From: Sapria himalayana
Lineage: Eukaryota; Streptophyta; Magnoliopsida; Malpighiales; Rafflesiaceae
NCBI GenBank assembly: GCA_029783825.1
Contig: JAREIK010002991.1
Coordinates: forward strand, 427,001-491,000
Direction of reading: 5' to 3'
Length of the DNA stretch: 64,000 nt
Shown: piece after piece, positions 11,984 through 24,714 of the stretch
Layout: each line of letters begins with the position of its first letter
How positions within the stretch are numbered: position 1 is the first letter of the stretch
Translations under genes and position numbers: made by a program
The notes under the pieces: generated by a model
What the model was told of the DNA's origin: nothing
What the model saw: the letters and a program-made list of their open reading frames with translations, nothing else
Database searches by the model: none

Positions 11984-12238
11984 CATCTTAAAATCAGAAG
12001 CTTTGACCGTTCCATCTTCGGATACCGGAATCTGATACTTCTGACCAGTTCTCTCATCGACGACCGCCAACGTACCCTTGAGGTTCCTCGACGGAGGGGC
12101 CTCCGTCGAGATGCATCGTCGCTGCTCGATTATCTGTGAAATCCGGTTTGACTGAGGCGGGTTTGCGACCAAGTGAGCGACTATCACTGCCAAACGAGCA
12201 CTGGATGTCGCTGAGCTCGACGATTCTGACCTTGACAT
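11984..12238 (-). CDS. CSY: Peroxisomal citrate synthase, exon 1 (PTS2-bearing N-terminus)
   Basis: This is the first coding exon (85 codons) of a plant peroxisomal/glyoxysomal citrate synthase, which condenses acetyl-CoA and oxaloacetate to citrate during fatty-acid breakdown and the glyoxylate cycle. Seen: an ATG at 12238, a Ser-rich start, then RLAVIVAHL at residues 15-23, a perfect R-L-x5-H-L PTS2 peroxisomal import signal. Residues 56-82 ([11 protein letters not shown], then [15 protein letters not shown]) match the conserved start of plant CSY proteins. The exon ends at codon 85 (ATG) followed by the donor gtacaa, so the intron is phase 0 and joins in frame to the exon at 6811-6991. The frame is clean. 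The active-site His/Asp exons are not in the window, so whether the whole gene works cannot be judged. CSY2 versus CSY3 orthology is not resolved. Confidence 0.9.
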
Positions 12239-12640
12239 GGGTTAGCCTTCCTTCGGTCCAAGTCCAATTCGTGGTCAAAAATCACTACTGCCTGGGCAGC
12301 GTCAACGGGGGCTACGGTCAAGGCAACTGGCAACATAGAAGTACTCACACCTCGGGATGCACAAGCAAATCTGTAACAGTTAGCTCAGCAATAAATTGTG
12401 GCCGTCTTGTCGCACACTCGCACCGGTGCTTACCCTATAAAACGTTCGCGGCTCTGAATGTCCAATTACGGTTATTAAAATCTTTGATTATCCAAAAATA
12501 ATTGCAGATGGAGATGTGCATGCACATTATATATACTATCTATATATACACAATATATATTGTATCAAACATATAGTATACATAATGTGTATATATATTG
12601 TTTATAGGTATATATATATCTTGACTATGGAAAATTATAA
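12239..12640 (-). promoter_or_regulatory. Upstream region of the citrate synthase gene
   Basis: The roughly 250 bp just upstream of the start codon (12239-12500) are clearly more GC-rich and keep more CpG than the flanks, as expected for a 5' UTR and proximal promoter. Beyond 12510 follow alternating TATA-like palindromes (12525-12625). I cannot fix a transcription start or a specific TATA box. The open frame on the opposite strand here is only the shadow of the GC-richer sequence. Confidence 0.4.
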
Positions 12641-14080
12641 AATTTTATACTGATATTTAAAATAAATATATACCATCATTATTATAAATATTATTATTCT
12701 TAATCTTGATATAATTATTAAACACATGTACTTGCTAATATATATTTTTTTTTTGGCTTATAAAATGTGAGATTTAGAATTAAATCAATATGATCCGTGA
12801 GTTAGATAACTTTATTAATTATATAATAAATATTAATTATTGATGAAATTTATGTCTGGTAAAATAAATTTATGAAATCACCTCGAGGATTCTTTTAAAG
12901 TATGATATTGTCAAATCATGCAAATAGATTTTGATCTACCATATCAAATAAGTTAAGTGAAAAGTCTCAAATTAATACAAAAGAGATTGATTGAATTGAA
13001 TTATCAGTAATTCAATTCAAATTAATTAATGGGTGTATGTAAATTTAACATGGGGAATTAAATAAATATTAAATAATAAAAGATATGAATTGTTGAGAAT
13101 AAGAGAGATAGTAGAAATGTAATTCTAAAACAGTGTGAATTATAAGTAATATAAATTATGCTGCATATAAATCACATTAGAGGATGATAAATTGTTTCTT
13201 ACATGGCCTAATTCAGTGCCATGAGAAACATAAAAGTCATAATTGAAGATTCAGTTTATTTATTTAGAGTATATATATATGTATAAAATCAGAATATTTA
13301 ATTTAGTTAAATTATATTATTTAATTTTTTAATTAATATAAATTAAGATCAAATTAATTAAATGAATATATATATATAATAAACAAAATTTAACTTTAAT
13401 ATATTTTAAATAAAAAATAAAAAAGGGAATATATCACATCACTTTTATTTATTTTATTATTTTTTATTATTTTATTATTTTATTATTTTATTATTATTGT
13501 TATTTAATTTAATTTATTAAATTAAATTAAATTAAATTAAATTAAATTATAAAAAAGGGAATATATAATAAATTTAATTTATGACATATGTTGTTATTTT
13601 ATTATTTTTTATTTATTTTGTTTCATAAAATTATAGTGAATAAAAACACCATCAACACATTATTGTGCTTGTTTTTCCTTCCTCACATAAAATGGAGAAT
13701 CGGATATACAAGATAAGTCTCTACTCTATAGCAACTGTGTGAATAACTAAGGTATGAGCTTAATCAACTTGTTACAATTTTTATTTAAGAAGATAATAAC
13801 ATATAAAATATTAAATTTTTTGTTTATCATACGCAATATCATTGAACCCTAAAAAAGCTCCAACAATGATAGTAGAGCTATGTTTTAGATATCATGTGGA
13901 AAACAATCGGGTTTTAATATATGCATGGGTATAGATTAGCATCCTCAATAATAACAGAGACATTATAACCTATGGTAATCGATTCCTATTACTCAGCTTT
14001 TAGGTTATTTTAATATGCATTTGGATGTAATTATAGTTATAGTTATACTCATTCATTTTTTGAGTTGGAATTTTGCATTT
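12640..14080 (+). repeat. AT-rich dispersed repeat (LTR-like), copy A1
   Basis: This stretch aligns by eye with 28690-29900 and in part with 29905-30390. Shared landmarks in the same order include CTTGATATAATT, GAGATTGATTGAATTGAATT, a CATGAAAAACATAAAAGT-like block and GGGTTTTAATAT near the end. The span of more than 1 kb, AT-richness and repeated occurrence suggest an old LTR or other non-coding part of a retroelement. No coding sequence is visible in it. Confidence 0.55.
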
Positions 14081-14149
14081 GATTTGTTGATTTGTTTAAT
14101 CGCACAAGGTTGTAAATTTACAATTAACTAAGTATTCTGTAACAACTAA

Positions 14150-14515
14150 GAACCATGTCGTGGAGAAGCTTGTTGTTGTCAGCAATTGTCATGATGTAGC
14201 TTGCGATAACGAACCGTGACATGGGATAGCTTACGATGGCAAACCATATTATGGAGGAACTTGTAGTGGTGAATTATGATGTGGAGGAACTTGTGGTGGT
14301 GAACCATGCCATGGAGGAGCTTGTGATGGTGAACCATGCCGTAAAGAAGCTTGTAGTGGTTAACCATGCCGTAAAGAAGCTTGCAGTGGTTAACCATGCC
14401 ATTGTGGAGCTTATCGTGGCAGGTCGCAACCATGGTGGAGCTTGCAGTGGTGGGTCATACTCTGGTGGGGCTCATGGTGGCTAGCTGTTGTCATGGTGAA
14501 GCTCGTGATGGTACT
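14150..14515. repeat. 30-bp tandem repeat, about 12 copies
   Basis: About twelve tandem units of roughly 30 bp built on AACCATGCCGTAAAGAAGCT and TGCAGTGGTT. The central copies are nearly identical and the outer ones diverged. Because the period is a multiple of three, repetitive open frames occur on both strands. They have no start context or domain supporting a gene. Confidence 0.85.
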
Positions 14516-14699
14516 TGATAATAAAGGTGTTGGCACATATTTGAGTTTTATGAGAGATATTTCACTAAATTTTAATTTTTAGAATATTTGATAAATGTTA
14601 GTAAAATTGTAAATAATTTTTGTTAAATAGACTCAGTAGAGGAGAGGTTGTAGAGAAGATAGTAGAGAAGAAGAATAAACTCATATTAGCCTAGGGTAG

Positions 14700-16830
14700 T
14701 TGTGATATCCTTTCTTTGCCACAACTTTATCAAAATAATCATGGCTTTTTTGTACACTACAAGTTTACTTCTGAGTTATCACAATTATTTCAGTATGCAA
14801 CAAATTATTCATGGTCATGATATTATCATGTAGTCATGACTATACTAATTCAAAAACACATCATGGTCATGACATTAATTCTATCATGTAGTCATGACTA
14901 TACTTGAATGTCATAACTTATTTACTACAATGACTTTCTTATCTGAAAATGTTCAAGGATTTAAGTTGTGGTGATATTTCTATCATGACTTTCTAATCTA
15001 AATACTAAAGTCTAGTTCTAGTCACATTAAGAGGTGCAACTTTTAGATCTAGAAACAATTACTCTAGTCACAATCACGTTAAAAGCCATGATATTTTGTC
15101 AGCAAAGTTATAGTATTTTTGTAATTTTGTGAATTTGGAGTTACAAAGACATTTACTCTAGTCATGAACACATTTAATGTTGTGACCTTGTGCTTGCAAG
15201 ATAAAGATCAAAGTCATAATCATTCCCATTGCAAAGACTTTGTGTTATAGAGACAAATGATCCATCATGATCAATTCTTTTGTTTATGTGTCATGACTTT
15301 CCACTTAAATAATGAATGGATCCTTATTTTATAAAAATCATACTTAAGAGAAAGGAATAAAAGGAGGAGAAGGGGGGGGGGGGGGGGGAGGGGTCCCAAA
15401 ATCATCACAAACCCTAGGTGACTAGATTTTGACCAAAAGTCAAGGAAAACTCAAGGTGGGTGAGAAGCACTATTGATTGGAGATGGAGTTTATGCTTAGA
15501 AATTTTGTTTGTGTATTCAATGGGTATCGTAGAATCCATGAGATACTTCTAAACATATCTCATTTCATTTTACCCCCATATCTGGCAAAAATAAATTTTA
15601 GGGTTGGTTATGTGTTTGTGATATAATGAATAATTTATGTATGATTGATATTTGTTGTTATAGTATTTTGATATTGAGGGATGTGAATGTATGTGAGAAA
15701 CAAAAATTAAGAGTTTCACAAATACATTGATTTATGTATTTTAGCCATGGAAGAATGTGATACATAAGCCATAAGATATACTAATGTAGTTCTGATAGAA
15801 AGAAGTGACAACTCTTCTAATCTTTATGTGTGAGATTAACCAAAATATGAAAACCTAAAGTTAAGGTATGTTAATTATTGCAAGTATACTACTCACTAAA
15901 CCAAAAGCATGAACAAATTAAAAACTAATCCATTAATTTAATATCTAGAAGGACTAACCTTAAATTAATATGGGTATAAAGTAGAATAGTTGTCTATGAG
16001 TTTCATTATATTACTAAAAATCATGTATGGCTATGGTGGATAATGACATGTATGCCATAGGACATACTTGAGTGGCGGAGAATCATATGGTGATGACATC
16101 CTTAGAACTCTCTCCCACTTGTTTTACTTCCATAAGTGAGAAAAATGAGAAGATATATAATTAATTATTGTGAGTATGGTACTCGTGAAGATGAAAGCAC
16201 AAAATAATTTAGTACCATATTATCTCAAGTTAATCGTGATATTATTAAGTTAGAGAATAGAAGTACATACTCGAAATAATCTTCAAGGATAGTTGATAAA
16301 TTGTCTAAAAGAAGTAGATAAGAGAATGACACTAACATTGAATAAAATGTTATTTTGGTGTTGAACTACCAAGGGGACTATTATGAGGGGATTATTATTG
16401 GAATTGATAATATAATGAATGATGATCACTTTGTATGCCAACAAAGCACATGGTAGGCATTTCACTCTAATTTACTATTCATCCAACAACTAAACATAAG
16501 ATAGACCAAACATTTAATGACATTATCATGCACAAGAACTTGGACCAATGCTAGAGTCTGGGCATATCTATTCAACTCATATAAAAGTTAATTCAGTGTT
16601 GACTAGTCAAAATGTAAAAGTAATCTCTATAAGATTGATATCTAGATTTATGTCAACTAAATTACTTTTAAGACACGTATACTTATAGAACTACATTGAA
16701 TGTGATAGCCTCATTCAGCTTGGTTTTGTGATAGTATCAGTTAATGTTGAGTTTTTGGTATCCTCATAGAGTCACAATAAATTTTTGGCACTATCATAAA
16801 GATTATTAACTTGAGTTGACTTAATTATCC
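14700..16830 (+). repeat. Long LTR-like repeat, copy B1
   Basis: Non-coding repeat of about 2.1 kb. The landmark GATATTATCATG at 14819 followed by AGTCATGA recurs in order at 20235 and 24842, and the 3' part (16100-16830) recurs at 22700-23060, 23600-23960 and 25540-25880, and inverted at 19020-19830. It contains a run of 17 G (15372-15388). The Ty3/gypsy gag-protease remnant at 17290-18330 follows directly, so this may be that element's 5' LTR. Its exact ends could not be fixed. Confidence 0.55.
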
Positions 16831-17289
16831 TTATAAATTGATATTTGTTTTTCAAATTGTTTAGATGTGGTTTTTACTTGTAGAACTATATATATTGCAT
16901 TCGTGTTGTGAGCTTTCATGTTTATTTTTCTGTTTTTCTTTGTCATCTTGCAATCACTCAAAATATCAAATGATTTGAGCTTCTAGGATCTAACTAAACC
17001 CTCTAGATATATATTTTGAAAAAACTACATGTGCACAATTGAAACAAAGAGGTGAGATAGAAATGGAAGAAGAAAACTGAACCAATCGAGGCAACCAATA
17101 TGGAAAAGGACAAGCTTACCAATAGCTCAATCCTCACTATACCTTGGAATATTATTGGTGACCTAACATGATGTATAGTTGCTCAGGGATTTGGATGTGA
17201 CTAGCGCAAGCTAATTAGTTTGAGTAAAAGCTATGTTTGATTATTATGGTGCAAAAAATTAGTATGGTGAAAGAGTTTCAAAGGATCTA

Positions 17290-18330
17290 TAGCCATGTCA
17301 CAATTTTTTTTTGGATCTATGTGATGCGATGAAGATATATGGAGTTAGCTTGCATGCCATACAATTGAGACACTTTCTTTTTTCTATGAGAGATAAAGCC
17401 TAGAGTTAGTTTCAATTTTATCTCAAGATTTATTTAAAAGTTGGGATGAGTTGTTACATGCCATACAATTGTTACATGCTTTCCTAAAGTATAATTACTC
17501 TCTACTTGAAAAACTCATGACTATCCTAGAAGTCATGACTTTACCATTAAATGAAATAGAAAATCCCATTGTAATTCCTAGTGTTGTGGCTCAACACACC
17601 GTGGCTTAATACATTGTGACTTTTCCCATCATCATGTAATCACTAAATCCAATTACCAAATTCTTACCACCGGCATAATTGAATGAAGAAGTAAAAGAGG
17701 AAGAGAAATAGATACATCAAACAAGAAGTATTTATCAGATAGACATGCAATAGAAAGATGATGACAAAGGTTAAATTTTCTTTATAATCTTTCATTTTCA
17801 CAATGCTTTAGAAATGAGAAGATGAATGAGTAATTGGGGAAGTTCTTAAATATTTTTTATAAGTTAGAAATAAGCATTCTATTTGTTAAAGCTCTTGCTC
17901 AAATAAAGAATTACGTGAAGTTCATAAAGGATTTCATTAGTATAAAATTGGAGACGTATGGTATGATAAATATGACTAAGAAGAGTAGTACCATAATCTT
18001 ATGAAAGCTTCTAAGAAAGCTAAAAAATATGAGAAACTTGATGTGATTATTAATAGTGCAGAGGCTGAACCTTGTTGGTATAACTCAAACTACCCTATCT
18101 CTTCAAATAGTCGATCATTCCATCAATTTTCAAAGTAGCATCATTGAATATGTCATGGTTAATGTGAGTAAGTTTAGTTTTCCAAAAAATTTTGTTGTGC
18201 TTAATATGAAAGAAGACCAATATGCTTCTTTAAAATTATGATGATCATTCTTAGCTACTAGACATGCATTGATAGTTATGAAGGAGGGGAAATTCATACT
18301 TTGAATGGAAAAAAAATAAAATGAAGTTTA
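17290..18330 (+). pseudogene. Ty3/gypsy gag-protease remnant
   Basis: Heavily broken plus-strand coding sequence. The start (about 17300-17440) reads like the plant gypsy gag segment FLDLCDAMKIYGVS followed by LRHFLFSMRDKA. Near 17870-17990 come VEALAQIKNYVKFIKDFIS words typical of Athila/Tat-type gag C-termini. At 18060-18290 the retropepsin region follows (ISLQ-like STLSLQIVDHSI, then FPKNFVVLNM and FLATRHALI). Stops and frameshifts separate the pieces. The catalytic Asp segment just upstream is not readable, so the element is dead. Confidence 0.65.
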
Positions 18331-19019
18331 ACCTTTATAAAAGCTTTTAGAATCTAGATTATAGTGATAAATATTATTAAATAATAGATGGTATCTTATG
18401 CATCATGATGATACAAAATATATACTTTATATAGAAAGAGTTCATAAAAAAGTTGACCTAAAGAAGATGAAGAAAACCCTAGGGAACTTGAACCGCGGTT
18501 AGGAGAAAGATATGAAAAAGAGAATGAATATGAAGGTACCTATGAAGCTGTGACCTTCTTTAAAGTCATGACTTATAAGGAATCCAAGTCTTATACCCAT
18601 GAAAAGGTTAAGGAAAAGGCTAAAAATATGAGTCTCTCCACCCAACAGCATGTTAATACAACTAAAGGAACTCTAGGATGAAGGAAATCATAACTTCATT
18701 AAATGTCATGACTTTTCTTGCACATAAACTATTGAAAGTTGTGATGGGAGACAAGATCCCAACTAAGTTGATCTAGAAAGAGAATCTACGAGGCATGACC
18801 GCACAAAAATCCATGACACATTTCAAAGAATCCTTAGGTAATGATGTCATAATGCCTCTAGAAGTCATGGAATCCATGATAAAATGTTCAGATTGAGTAC
18901 TAATGAATTATGGATGGGATGATGCTAGAGAAGAAACCAGGAAGACAAGTCGAAAAAAAGGATTATACCAAGAAGGTAACATGAACAACTAAATTTACTG
19001 ACATGCATGGAGATCTAAA

Positions 19020-19830
19020 GAATATTTAGCTTAATTCATTAAATGTAGTATTGTTTGAGAGAAAACCTATGAAAATTTTCTTTTCTATAGTGTGATTCAT
19101 AAACATATCACAACACGATCACAAAACTTAATTGACACTATAAAGGTGCTAAAACACAACATTAATTGACACTATCATAAAACTTAGCTAAATGAGGTTT
19201 TCTTTTCTAATATAATTTTTGAAGTATATGGGTCATACAAATAATAAAGTGGACATAAGTCTAGATATCAAATTCACATTAATTATTTTAATAGGTTAAC
19301 TAGTCAACTCTAAATTAAAGACTATGGGTGAGTATATATGTTTGGCATTCAAAAATATGCTCATACTCTAGGGTTGGTCTTGTACTTGTGTGTGATGAAT
19401 TTTTTTAGTGTTTGGTCTATCACATGTTTGGTTTTTGGTCGAAGGAAAGATTAGTATGAAATGCTTGTATGCCTTATAAGTACACAAGGTGACTATCATC
19501 TATTTGACTATCACTACTAAAGATAATTTTTTCATAGTCATCTACTCGGTATTTCAACACCAAAGTAATATATCATTTCATGTTAGGTTCATTTTCATGT
19601 CTATTTTTTAGGTGATTCGTATAACAACCCTTAATGATTGTTTCAAATATATATTTATGTTCTCCAACCTTTAAATATCATAATTGATTTGAGATAATAC
19701 GATACTAAATTATATTTACACTTTCAGCTTTGTTAGTGATATACTTATTGAAATTAAACCATCATATTTCAATTATTCTTACCTTTGGAAGTTATATAAG
19801 TGGGAGTGAGTCACAAGGCTATCACACGTG
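19020..19830 (-). repeat. Long LTR-like repeat, inverted copy B2
   Basis: Read on the minus strand this aligns in order with 16100-16830 of copy B1. Shared words include AGACCAAACA, GAGTATG/GAGTCTGGGCATAT, GTTGACTAGT and ATATCTAGA followed by TTATGTC, then TGTCAATTAATGTTG. A run of 14 C at 19940-19953 just beyond may correspond to the G-run of B1. Because LTRs of one insertion are direct repeats, this copy points to a second insertion or to an inversion. Confidence 0.6.
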
Positions 19831-20109
19831 CCAAGCACATGGTCATGACACATGGCAAGAACATAATTGATTTTTTTAAAAATTAGTTGTACGGCCTAAA
19901 TAATGGCATGCTCCATTAACATGCCATTTTTTGGCCATTCCCCCCCCCCCCCCTCTCGATATCTCACGAAGATAATGACAAGATAGTGCCTATCACTTTA
20001 ATGGTGGTAAAATTAGTTATAATTATATGAGTCATTGGATTACTTCCAATAACTCTTAGATAGAAATTGGTTAGTCACTGGTTTTCTATCCTATTTTTAT
20101 TGAGTCTCA

Positions 20110-23060
20110 CATAGTTTTGACATTCATTCTTGGCCAAAACTCTACATAATTTATCAAGGAAATTCTTATATGCCATGACCCTACCAACTCATTAGCATAT
20201 TCTTTCTACTATATGATACCTTTTCAATAATAATGATATTATCATGGAGTCACAAATATACTTAGCTCAGAAAATTTTAATTATTACGATGTTAATTCTT
20301 TGTCATAACACCCAAGTATCTCACTAGTACTCAAGGTCGCAAGTAATTTTATAATGTCATGACTTTATCTTTATATGGTTCAATAGTCTAAAGTCAGAGT
20401 CGTGACTTTTTTACAAAATCATTGAGCTATATAAAATTATAGAACCACAACTACTCATACCAATGTCATGTCAATTATTCAAATTCATGACTTTTAGAGC
20501 ACAACATTATAGAAGAGATTAGTCGAGTGTGGTCATTTCTAAGGCTGTGACTCTTATCCTCAAAGGATAGCAAAGTCATGACTTATGTGCTCAAGCTAAT
20601 TATCAATGTTACAATATTTTATCTACACCATGACATCATGATATATGATAGAAGATAAGACTAGTGTCATGATCACTCATAGCATGATGGACACTTAAGA
20701 GATATGAAGGGTAACTTTTTCATCAATATTCATCCAACACATGAAAGACTTTTTCAATGTAATGTTTATTTATCAGTGCTACAGCCATATAAATCTTAAG
20801 AATGATCATTTTCCAATACCATGATCTTTACATAGTGTCATGGCCTCTACACTACTCCATGGGTATATAACAATATGAGAAGCTATTATCACTTTGTGGC
20901 CACTTCCTAGTGCCACAATACTTTATGGACTATAGATAGACAAACACATGCGATGAGTGATCATGCCTAATTATAAAAGTCTTTCATAATACTATGAATT
21001 TGTGTTTTAGAGAGATTAGGCCTAAGTCATGGTTTATAGAGTCACAATATCAAGCCAAAAAGATGAAGGCCAAATTTATGACTTTCTTATGAAAGCCACA
21101 ACCTTCTACTTAGAGTAATACAAGTTGGCCTAATTATATAAGTGGAAAATAAAAAAATTCCAAAAGATTTATTATTTCTTATTCTTTCCCCTCACACAAT
21201 AAGCAAAGCCATGAAAACTACCAAACTCTAGAAGAATTTTCACTCTTTCTAGGGATTTCCCAAGAAATCTAGAGACACAAGATTAACGTTAATCCCTAGA
21301 AGTGGGGGCCATGAATTTCAAACCCCTTTCCTCTAGGGATAGATTCATGAATTTATATAAAACTAGCATGGATCTAGGATTTGTGTAATTTGAGTTATTT
21401 GATATGAATTTATTTTATTTATGAATGAATGAATAGTTTGATTTGTCTTATATATGGATATTGATGAATGGTGATAAAATAAAACTTTAATTAGGGTTTT
21501 GATTATTGGTAGGTTTGTATGAGATTATTATAATAGATGGTGACAAGTAAACTATAAGGATCACTCATGCATATGGTAGGAATGAAGTGATAGCCCTTTC
21601 AATTATGATACACAAAATAAATCTATATGTTCAAAATTTTGGTATATTAATTCTCATGAGTATGGTACTTATGTATTCAAAAGTATGAATGCTTTTACAA
21701 GTCAATTCATTATATAAAATATTCTTACAAAATGTTCATCTTTAGTATGTGAGTCACACCATCACCAAGGAGGATTGTGATAGGTAATCCTCAGAATATT
21801 ATGAATATGTTGTGGCTCACAATGTAATGATAACCCTTATGAGTTACTTTTACTTGTATAGTTCTCACTAGTAAAACTTTCAAAAAACTAATGTTATTTG
21901 TATGAGTATAATACTTATAAAGCCAAAAATACAAATACTTACCAACTATATCAATCGATGGTATTTATGATATTTGAGACTAGAGAATAAGAGTGTATAT
22001 ATGAAAAAATAATCAAGGATAATTGATAAAGTTTCCTAAAAAATATGAAATTATGAATGATTCTCAAGCATAGATAAATTATTATCTTGATGGTAACATA
22101 GCATGTAGAATATTAGGAGTGGACTACCATTAGGATGGATTCAATGGTGACAACCACCTAGAGGTGTCAAATAGGCCATCCATGCTGGCACGATTTATTT
22201 TTCAAGGCATGGCCATGCCACTGTACCGTGCCATGCATAACATGGTTAAATTTCTGTGTTTGTTAGGCACAATATGGTGCCATTGTCCATTGGTCCAGCA
22301 CGGCACTGTGGGCATGGTCTAGTACATTGTCGTGCCTGACCATGTTGAATGACAAAGATGCACGGGTCATGCATCTTTGTAGTTACCCATTGCGTGATTA
22401 TTGACTGGTGACTAGATCAATGGTCAACTAATTACAATTAGCCACATGGCTGATTGTTTTAAAATTTAAATAAATTGGATCACCTTGTTTAACATGCCTT
22501 TGTACTAGGAACATTAGTCGTGCCTAGCCCAGCATGAGGCATGGTTCATGCCAGCCCAATATCTCACATATTGTGCTATGGGGTGGCCCGGCTTAGCTCA
22601 AGGAATGGTTCTGGACTATGTCATGTCAGGCTAGGTATGGTTAAACCAAGCCTGGCCACTGGTCATTCCCAAGTCACCCGTGGCATTTGACACCTATACA
22701 ACTACCTTGTAAGCTGTTAGAGAAAAGAGTCATTGCATAATATTATAACTTTTATTCTTGATCCAACATAATATAGGTTGAGTGACTTAAGTGGGATCAT
22801 ATAGTTAAAATAAATAAATATTGGACATAAGATTATCTAACAATTTGAATATCCATTTTACTAAAAAAAGTAGTTTCGATATGAATAATGAAATTTCCAA
22901 TATAATTTCTATGAGACTAATATTTGGATAAAAGTCTATTTTACTACTTGTATGATATGTGTAATTGTGGATCTCAATAAATGATACACTCTCATTAATA
23001 AACTTTTGGGATATCACATAAAATTAGTCGGCATAACAAAGTCACAATAATGTGTATTCT
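20110..23060 (+). repeat. Long LTR-like repeat, copy B3, split by a hAT element
   Basis: About 2.4 kb of repeat B once the 540-bp hAT element at 22159-22698 is set aside. It starts with the TTCATTCTTGG and GATATTATCATG landmarks shared with 24715-24853 and ends with the block shared with 25540-25880. The pairwise similarity looks moderate, so the copies are old. No coding sequence is visible. Confidence 0.6.
22159..22698. mobile_element. Non-autonomous hAT element with empty site in the window
   Basis: A 540-bp GC-richer element with ends TAGAGGTGTCAAATAGGCC and, reverse-complemented, TATAGGTGTCAAATGCCA. The flanks CAACCACC (22151-22158) and CAACTACC (22699-22706) agree at 7 of 8 positions. 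The homologous, uninterrupted position in repeat copy B5 reads CAACTACC once (25513-25520), which confirms both the insertion and the duplication. The interior is rich in GGCATGG and CACGG words and codes for nothing. Confidence 0.85.
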
Positions 23061-23169
23061 TTTGTGTTATGTGCAACACAACACATTGTCCTAACTAGCC
23101 ATAATATTTTGGGATGTGTCAGCATGGAATGACCCTTTTGGCAACACTAATTTAATTGGGAGTTTGACC

Positions 23170-23960
23170 ATAGTGTCCAAGTTGTGTTTATCTTTATGAT
23201 AAATAGTAATATGTATATCATAAGATACATACAAGTAGAGTTATCTCATATGGTGGTGACATCATTACAATATAGTTGTGCTTGTATGATTTTAATATAT
23301 GAGATTTATGAGATGATATATGTTAACTATCATGAGTATGGTGCAACCAAAAGCACAAATATATTTATTACCACATATTCTAGTATCATTGAGATATTAG
23401 AGGTCAGAGAATAAAATACGCATACAGTAAATAATCATCAAGAATAATTAACACATTGCTTAAAAGAAGTAGAAGTATGAATAACCTCGTGAATAGAATA
23501 ATGTGCTATGTCAGTGGTGAAATACCAAAGAGATAGCTATGAGAAAATCATCATTGTTAGTGATAGTCATAAATTAATAATAACTTTGTATGCCAAGGGA
23601 GTGCAAGGATTTTTTCACACTTATCTATCATTCATCAAATAATCAAATACAACCTTGCTCAAAAGACTACATAACCATTATCCCATACTAGGAAACTAGC
23701 CAATGCTAGAGTCTAAGTATATTTCCAAAAATCTAAGTTTATCTGCTTAACCCAAGTAATCATTAATTTTATTTTATTTAATTGAACCAATAATATAATT
23801 CCCATGAGAATGATATTTAGACTTAAATTTATGTTATAACTTGTATAACCAATATACCTTTGAAATGACATTGAATGAGAGAGAATTTCCCAATCAACTT
23901 TTAAGACCATATCACATATGATTAGTTATTCCATAAGTAATAAAGTCACAACTACAATTG
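23170..23960 (+). repeat. LTR-like repeat, partial copy B4
   Basis: Aligns with 16020-16740 of copy B1: CTCATATGGTGGTGACATC at 23247 matches the TCATATGGTGATGACATC of 16085, and the CAATGCTAGAGTCT block at 23701 matches that near 16548. It is a partial, diverged copy and is followed by a copia RT remnant. Confidence 0.55.
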
Positions 23961-24084
23961 GATGTGAAGATAATAATTTTTAATGGTGCAAGGAAAGCAA
24001 AGCTTGATGTGAAAGATGAAATAGTCTCTGTGAGGGTTGAAGTAGTCTTTTCGGATATGATTTTAGAAGTGTAAATCATTTGTC

Positions 24085-24700
24085 TTGTAGCTGTGATGTA
24101 GTATATGTGAAGTTGATCACTACATCTACACTAAAATGTTAAGTAAAAATTATATCAATATCACTTTGTATGTAGATGGCATGCTATTGGTGGGAAATAA
24201 CATGGACATGATTATTTTGTTGAAAATGTTACATACCAAGAAGATTTATATAATTGATATTGGGATAATAAACCATATACTTGGCTTAGAGATTCAGAGA
24301 GTTTGGGTGAAAAAAAACATTTTAACTTGGGCAATAGAGGTATATGAAATACATACTTCAGAGATACAATATGTATGATTGCACGCCAGTACAGACACAT
24401 ATGGTAATTATTATGAAACTAATAGTTGAGTATTATTCTACTAATCAACTAGAGAAGTCTATATGCGAGTGTAATTGAGAGTCTCGTGGATATCATTGTA
24501 TATGTTTGGCGTTCAATTTACCAAATATTCGTGTATAGTTTGGTAGTTTATAATGATATATAGATATAGAAATGAGAATAATATGTATTAATTTCATAAT
24601 TTTTGCTATATTAAAGAACTTTGATGAATAGTCAAAATCAATATGTTTTTGGAGGTATTTAGTAAAAAAGATAGATATATAAGTGGCCACAAGTAATATG
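24085..24700 (+). pseudogene. Ty1/copia reverse transcriptase remnant
   Basis: The open piece at 24136-24378 reads like copia RT around the active site: ITLYVDGMLLVGN, where the family normally has YVDD, then a DIGIINHILGLEIQR segment equivalent to the usual DLG...ILG-I. Weaker words to about 24700 (such as FWRYLVKK) fit the following connection region. The changed active-site residue and downstream stops show it is inactive. Confidence 0.65.
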
Positions 24701-24714
24701 TATTAATTATTATA

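Noticed and set aside
12136..12501. 121-codon plus-strand open frame
   Set aside because: It overlaps citrate synthase exon 1 and its upstream region on the opposite strand and shows no domain.
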